Assembly (NCBI GenBank): GCA_018695965.1
Contig: JABHQB010000112.1
Span: 1 to 18,527 of the forward strand
Source of the DNA: Flavobacteriales bacterium
GTDB lineage: Bacteria > Bacteroidota > Bacteroidia > Flavobacteriales > BACL11
Direction: 5' to 3'
DNA: 18,527 nucleotides
Shown here: positions 13,713 through 18,527 of the stretch, piece after piece
How the letters are laid out: each line of letters begins with the position of its first letter
Position numbering within the stretch: position 1 is the stretch's first letter
Position numbers and translations under genes: made by a program
The notes under the pieces: model-generated
Told to the model about the DNA's origin: nothing
Databases searched by the model: none
Seen by the model: only the letters and a program-made list of their open reading frames with translations

Positions 13713-16682
13713 ATGAAAAAAATTATAACATTAATTATTTCCTTAACATTGACAATCGGAGCTTTCTCTCAAGGATGCGCAGTAATAGCTTTAGGATATT
13801 TAGCAATAAATTTAAACAACACAGAAAACATGAAAATTGAAAATAACTATGAATATGTAGATAATGACCCTTTAAATGCTAGAGTTTATACTTTAGATAA
13901 TGGACTAAAAGTATACCTAACTTCTTATGATGACGCTCCAAGAGTTCAAACAAACATTGCGGTAAGAGCGGGAAGTAAAAATGACCCAGAAAACGCTACA
14001 GGATTAGCCCATTATTTGGAACACATGCTTTTTAAAGGTACAGATGTTTATGGTTCTTTAGATTATGAAAAAGAAAAACCATTATTAGATAAAATTGAGA
14101 ATTTATATGAGGAATATCGTTCTATAGAAATGACGGATACTATAAATAGAGAAAGAGTTTGGGCTCAAATTGATTCTATTTCTGGTGAAGCTGCAAAGTT
14201 TGCCATTGCAAATGAGTATGATAAGATGGTTACAGGGCTTGGTGCAAAAGGTACAAATGCATACACCTCTAATGAAAAGACAGTATATATTAATGATATA
14301 CCTTCTAACCAAATTGAAAAATGGTTAAAGTTAGAAGCGGAACGTTTCAGATATCCTGTTTTCAGATTGTTTCATACAGAATTAGAAACAGTTTATGAAG
14401 AAAAAAATAGAGGATTAGATAATGATGGAAGAAAAATGTATGAAGCTTTGTTAGATGGACTGTTTCCAAATCATCAGTACGGACAGCAAACTACTATTGG
14501 TACAATTCCTCACCTTAAGAATCCTTCATTAACAGAGATTAGAAAGTATTTTAATAAATATTATGTGCCTAATAATATGGCTATTTGTTTGTCTGGAGAT
14601 TTTGATTATGATGAGACAATCAGATTAATTGAAAAATATTGGGGTGAATTTGAGATTAAAGATCAACCAACATTTGAAGTGAGAAAAGAATCTCCAATAA
14701 CAGAAGTTGTAGAAACAGAAGTTTGGGGACCGGAAGCAGAAAGATTATATATGGGATTTCGTTTTAATGGTGCAAACACTGAAGATTCTAGGATATTAAC
14801 TATGACAGACATGGTATTGTCAAATTCTTCAGCTGGATTAATTGATTTGAATTTAAATCAATCTCAAGAATTAATTGGAGGTGGTTGTTTCCCAATGATT
14901 ATGAAGGATTATTCCTTGCACGGATTCTATGGTAGTCCAAAACCAGGACAAACTTTAGAGGAGGTGAAAGATTTGTTGCTTTCGCAAATAGAAGAAGTTA
15001 AAAAAGGTAATTTCCCAGATTGGTTAGTTGGAGCTATTATTTCTGATCTTAAATTAAGTCAGATTAAGAAAATGGAATCTAATAGTGGAAGAGCAAATGA
15101 ATTTGTTGATGCATTTATTTTAGATATTCCATGGAATGAACACCAAAATGAAATGGCAGAATTAGAAAAGATTACAAAACAAGATATTATTGATTTTGCA
15201 AACGAAAACTATTCAGATAATAATTATGTAATAGTATATAAAAGAACAGGGGAAGATACTTCTATTCCAAAAGTTGAAAAACCAATTATAACTCCTGTTA
15301 GTGTAAATAGAGAGGATCAATCAGATTTTTTAGTTTCTCTATCTGAAGAAAAAGTAAAAGATATTGAACCTGTTTTTCTTAATTTTGAAGAAGATATTCA
15401 AAAATCAATTGTAGGAGACCTTCCATTGTTATATAAAGAGAATACAGAGAATGAAAGGTTTAAGTTGAACTATATTGTTGATATGGGAACTAATCATGAC
15501 AACAGATTAAGATTAGCAACAGATTACCTTAAGTTTTTAGGAACTGAGGAACTTTCTCCTGCGGAGGTTCAGCAAGAGTTTTATAAGTTAGGATGTGATT
15601 TGTCTGTAAGTTGTGGAGCGGATAAAACTCAAGTAACATTAAGTGGGTTGCAATCTAATTTTGAAGCTTCTCTGGTTTTGTTTGAGAATATTTTGGCAAA
15701 TGCTATAGCAGATGAGGATGCTTTAGTTAATCTGAAGTTAGCTAAAACGAAAGAAAGAAATGATGCAAAACTAAACAAGCAAACAATTTTATGGTCTGCT
15801 ATGATGAATTATGCAAAACATGGAGAGAATTCTGCTTTTAGAAATAAAATATCAGAGAAGGATTTAAACCAGGTAACATCATCTGACTTGTTAGAACTAC
15901 TTAAAAATCTAACAACTTATAAACACAGAATTTTGTATTATGGACCAGAAAAAATAGATCTTATCGCTTCAAATTTACATACTCACCATACGAATAATAC
16001 AGATTTGTTAGACATACCAGATGGATTAAAGTATGAAGAACTTCCGTTAGATAACCCAACCGTATTTGTTGTGGATTATGATATGCAACAAGCGGAAATA
16101 TTGTTGTTAGCAAAAGGAGGGTTATTGAATATTTCAGATATTCCTAAAATCTCATTTCATAACTCTTATTTTGGAGGAGGAATGAGTTCTATTGTTTTTC
16201 AGGATATGAGAGAGTCGAAAGCTTTAGCTTATTCTGTGTATAGTACATATTCTATTCCTAAAGAGCTAGGAAAATCACACTATTCATTCTCTTATGTGGG
16301 TACTCAATCTGACAAGTTAGAGGAAGCTTTATTCAGTATGACTGAATTATTAGAAAATATGCCACAAGCAGATGAGAATATGAACAATGCTAAAGAAAGT
16401 ATAGAGCAAAGAATAAGAACAGAAAGATTGACAAGGTTTAAAGTTTTATCACAATATGAACAAGCTAAGAAGGTAGGGGTAGATTATGATATCAGAAAAG
16501 ATCTTTATAATCAGGTACAATCTTTTAATATGAATACACTTATAGATTTTCATAATAACTATGTTGCTGGTAAAAACAGAGTTGTAATGATTTTGGGAGA
16601 TAAAGAAAGATTAGATATGGAAGTATTAAAAGAATATGGTGAAATTAATTATTTGTCTTTAGATGACATTTTTGGATATTAA
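13713..16682 (+). CDS. Exported M16 family zinc metallopeptidase
   Basis: This is a 989-residue insulinase/pitrilysin-family protein with both halves of the M16 clamshell in one chain. The N-terminus is a signal sequence (MKKIITLIISLTLTIGAFSQ) for export. The inverted zinc motif is intact: His100-Tyr-Leu-Glu103-His104, with the distal glutamate most likely Glu230 in ELETVYEEKN. About 50 residues more than in pitrilysin separate these, an insertion (about 115-175) usual in Bacteroidota members. The second half keeps the substrate-binding Arg-Tyr pair of the family (Arg833 and Tyr840 in MRESKALAYSVYS), so the enzyme looks active. Cys22 follows the signal, but SQGC is a poor lipobox, so periplasmic versus lipid-anchored is open. 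It sits 15 bp after dnaX and 21 bp before isocitrate dehydrogenase. Substrates are unknown. Confidence 0.92.
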   Translation: MKKIITLIISLTLTIGAFSQGCAVIALGYLAINLNNTENMKIENNYEYVDNDPLNARVYTLDNGLKVYLTSYDDAPRVQTNIAVRAGSKNDPENATGLAHYLEHMLFKGTDVYGSLDYEKEKPLLDKIENLYEEYRSIEMTDTINRERVWAQIDSISGEAAKFAIANEYDKMVTGLGAKGTNAYTSNEKTVYINDIPSNQIEKWLKLEAERFRYPVFRLFHTELETVYEEKNRGLDNDGRKMYEALLDGLFPNHQYGQQTTIGTIPHLKNPSLTEIRKYFNKYYVPNNMAICLSGDFDYDETIRLIEKYWGEFEIKDQPTFEVRKESPITEVVETEVWGPEAERLYMGFRFNGANTEDSRILTMTDMVLSNSSAGLIDLNLNQSQELIGGGCFPMIMKDYSLHGFYGSPKPGQTLEEVKDLLLSQIEEVKKGNFPDWLVGAIISDLKLSQIKKMESNSGRANEFVDAFILDIPWNEHQNEMAELEKITKQDIIDFANENYSDNNYVIVYKRTGEDTSIPKVEKPIITPVSVNREDQSDFLVSLSEEKVKDIEPVFLNFEEDIQKSIVGDLPLLYKENTENERFKLNYIVDMGTNHDNRLRLATDYLKFLGTEELSPAEVQQEFYKLGCDLSVSCGADKTQVTLSGLQSNFEASLVLFENILANAIADEDALVNLKLAKTKERNDAKLNKQTILWSAMMNYAKHGENSAFRNKISEKDLNQVTSSDLLELLKNLTTYKHRILYYGPEKIDLIASNLHTHHTNNTDLLDIPDGLKYEELPLDNPTVFVVDYDMQQAEILLLAKGGLLNISDIPKISFHNSYFGGGMSSIVFQDMRESKALAYSVYSTYSIPKELGKSHYSFSYVGTQSDKLEEALFSMTELLENMPQADENMNNAKESIEQRIRTERLTRFKVLSQYEQAKKVGVDYDIRKDLYNQVQSFNMNTLIDFHNNYVAGKNRVVMILGDKERLDMEVLKEYGEINYLSLDDIFGY

Positions 16683-16703
16683 TTTCTTAAAAGATAAAAG
16701 TAA

Positions 16704-18527
16704 ATGAGTCATCAGAAATCAAAAATAATTTACACAAAAACAGATGAAGCTCCAATGTTGGCTACTCATTCATTATTGCCAATTATACGTGCTTTTACTT
16801 CAAAAGCTGGAATTGAGATAGAAACAAAGGATATTTCCTTGTCTGCTAGAGTATTATCAATATTTCCTGAATATCTGGAAGAAAATAAAAGAGTAAATGA
16901 TGATCTTTCTGAACTTGGTGAATTAGTAAAAAGGACAGAGGCAAACATTATTAAGTTGCCAAATATTTCTGCTTCTGTGCCACAGCTTATTGCTACGATT
17001 GAGGAATTACAGAATAAAGGATTTGCAATTCCACCTTATCCTGATTCTCCTAAGATAGATGAAGAAAAGGAGGTACAATCTAAGTATAATAAAGTTAAAG
17101 GTTCTGCAGTGAATCCTGTCCTCCGTGAAGGAAATTCAGATAGGAGAGCTCCTAAAGTAGTAAAGAATTATGCAAAAATAAATCCTCATTCAATGGGGGA
17201 TTGGAGTGCTAATTCCAGAACGCATGTCGCTACTATGGAAAGCGGTGATTTTTTTCATAATGAGAAGTCTGTTTGTATTGAGAAATATACAGATGTGAAA
17301 ATTCAGTTGTTTGCTGCAGATGGAACAATAACAACTCTGAAAGAAAGTACTCCACTTTTAGATAAGGAAATAATTGATTCTAGTGTTATGAGTAAAACAG
17401 ATCTTATTTCATTTTTACAAAGAGAAATGCAAGATGCGAAAAATCAAGGAATTCTTCTTTCTTTACATATGAAAGCTACTATGATGAAGGTTTCTGACCC
17501 GATTATTTTCGGACATGCAGTATCTGTGTTCTTTGCTGATTTAATAGAAAAACATCAATTGATACTTAATGATTTAGGAGTCGATTTTAGAAATGGTTTT
17601 GGTGATTTAGTAGATAAATTACAAAATCTACCATCTGAAAAAAGAGTAGAAATAGAGAGAGACATAAATGATACTTTCGAAAATAATGCAAACTTGGCAA
17701 TGGTAGATTCTGATAAGGGAATTACTAATCTTCATGTTCCTTCTGATGTTATTATTGACGCTTCTATGCCTGCAATGATTAGAAATTCTGGTCAGATGTG
17801 GAACAGAGACAATAAAATAGAAGATAATAAAGCGATTATTCCTGATAGTTCATATGCGAGTATATATAGTGCAACTATTGATTTCTGTAAAAAGAATGGT
17901 GCTTTTGACCCAACTACTATGGGGACAGTTCCTAATGTAGGTTTGATGGCTCAGAAAGCAGAAGAATATGGTTCTCATGATAAAACTTTTGAAATTACTA
18001 CTTCAGGTGTGGTTAAAGTTACGGATGCTGATGGTAATATATTATTAGAACACACGGTTGAAGAAGGGGATATTTGGAGAATGTGCCAGACAAAAGATGA
18101 GCCAATTAAGGACTGGGTGAAATTAGCGATAAATAGAGCGAAAGCAACTAATTGGCCTACTGTTTTCTGGTTAGATGAAAATAGATCACACGATTTTGAG
18201 GTGATAAATAAGGTAAATGAATATTTGAAAAATTATGATGTAAAAGATTTAGATATTCAGATTTTAGCTCCCTATGAGGCAACTATATTTACTTTAGATA
18301 GGGTAAAGAAAGGAGAGAATACAATTTCTGTTACAGGAAATGTATTGAGAGATTATTTAACAGATTTATTTCCAATTTTAGAATTAGGTACTTCTGCTAA
18401 AATGCTTTCAATTGTTCCTCTTATGAATGGGGGTGGTTTGTTTGAAACTGGAGCTGGAGGTTCTGCTCCAAAACATGTACAACAATTTGTTTCTGAAGGA
18501 CATTTAAGATGGGATTCTCTAGGTGAA
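16704..18527 (+). CDS. icd: Isocitrate dehydrogenase, NADP-dependent, monomeric type (partial at right edge)
   Basis: This enzyme oxidises isocitrate to 2-oxoglutarate and CO2, reducing NADP. The frame is open from the ATG at 16704 to the window edge, 608 codons of the roughly 740 usual for the monomeric class, so about 130 residues are missing. It starts MSHQKSKIIYTKTDEAPMLA. It holds the class-specific motif GSAVNPVLREGNSDRRAP (133-150), in which Ser134, Asn137, Arg141 and Arg147 correspond to the isocitrate-binding Ser132, Asn135, Arg139 and Arg145 of the Azotobacter enzyme. Further conserved stretches are HMKATMMKVSDPIIFGH, DASMPAMIRNSGQMW, and MNGGGLFETGAGGSAPKH near the end. This is not the dimeric Icd fold. 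It follows the peptidase gene by 21 bp with no promoter visible between them, so it probably belongs to the dnaX unit. Confidence 0.96.
   Translation, partial: MSHQKSKIIYTKTDEAPMLATHSLLPIIRAFTSKAGIEIETKDISLSARVLSIFPEYLEENKRVNDDLSELGELVKRTEANIIKLPNISASVPQLIATIEELQNKGFAIPPYPDSPKIDEEKEVQSKYNKVKGSAVNPVLREGNSDRRAPKVVKNYAKINPHSMGDWSANSRTHVATMESGDFFHNEKSVCIEKYTDVKIQLFAADGTITTLKESTPLLDKEIIDSSVMSKTDLISFLQREMQDAKNQGILLSLHMKATMMKVSDPIIFGHAVSVFFADLIEKHQLILNDLGVDFRNGFGDLVDKLQNLPSEKRVEIERDINDTFENNANLAMVDSDKGITNLHVPSDVIIDASMPAMIRNSGQMWNRDNKIEDNKAIIPDSSYASIYSATIDFCKKNGAFDPTTMGTVPNVGLMAQKAEEYGSHDKTFEITTSGVVKVTDADGNILLEHTVEEGDIWRMCQTKDEPIKDWVKLAINRAKATNWPTVFWLDENRSHDFEVINKVNEYLKNYDVKDLDIQILAPYEATIFTLDRVKKGENTISVTGNVLRDYLTDLFPILELGTSAKMLSIVPLMNGGGLFETGAGGSAPKHVQQFVSEGHLRWDSLGE

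Noticed and set aside
1..18527. CRISPR array, tRNA/rRNA gene, insertion sequence or attachment site
   Set aside because: I saw no regularly spaced repeats, no cloverleaf or rRNA-like stretches, no transposase frame and no terminal inverted repeats. Gaps are too short to hide such elements.

Overview
The window is a strongly AT-rich chromosomal segment from a member of the Bacteroidota, most likely of Flavobacteriales type. Four things point there. Five intergenic regions carry a perfect TANNTTTG, the -7 element of the Bacteroidetes primary sigma factor. Start codons lack Shine-Dalgarno sequences. The genes include Bacteroidota hallmarks: a TonB-dependent receptor with a carboxypeptidase-like N-domain, a DUF6438-type lipoprotein, mitochondrial-type aconitase and a long M16 peptidase. 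Gene packing is very tight. No interval longer than about 160 bases lacks a gene, and I see no insertion sequence, phage gene, tRNA, rRNA or CRISPR array.

Layout, left to right. (1) The 3' end of a rightward mqnA-like gene (futalosine menaquinone pathway) converges on a leftward operon, pyrG (CTP synthase) - yidC (membrane insertase) - DUF6438-like lipoprotein. (2) A leftward TonB-dependent receptor has its own good promoter, directly downstream of leftward holA (clamp-loader delta). (3) A small rightward PD-(D/E)XK-like gene (HSDR_N_2 type) is divergent from holA by 12 bp. It converges, with overlapping stops, on a leftward unit of aconitase plus a small four-helix membrane protein. (4) A leftward ribosomal operon rpsF-rpsR-rplI ends in a clear intrinsic terminator. 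(5) A rightward unit follows: dnaX (clamp-loader tau/gamma), an exported M16 zinc peptidase, and a monomeric NADP-isocitrate dehydrogenase that runs off the right edge.

Functionally this is housekeeping: replication (holA, dnaX), translation (rpsF, rpsR, rplI), membrane biogenesis and envelope (yidC, receptor, lipoprotein, M16 peptidase), nucleotide synthesis (pyrG) and central carbon (aconitase and isocitrate dehydrogenase, consecutive TCA steps in two separate units).

I see no multi-gene novel system. The most interesting signal is a run of ten A inside dnaX, exactly at the end of the clamp-loader core. A -1 shift or one inserted A there gives a stop two codons beyond the lysines. This looks like a programmed slippage site that would make a short gamma-like protein of 372 residues from the 581-residue tau frame. 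Second are the stand-alone nuclease-fold protein locked head-to-head with holA, the very short leaders, and the long lysine-rich YidC tail.
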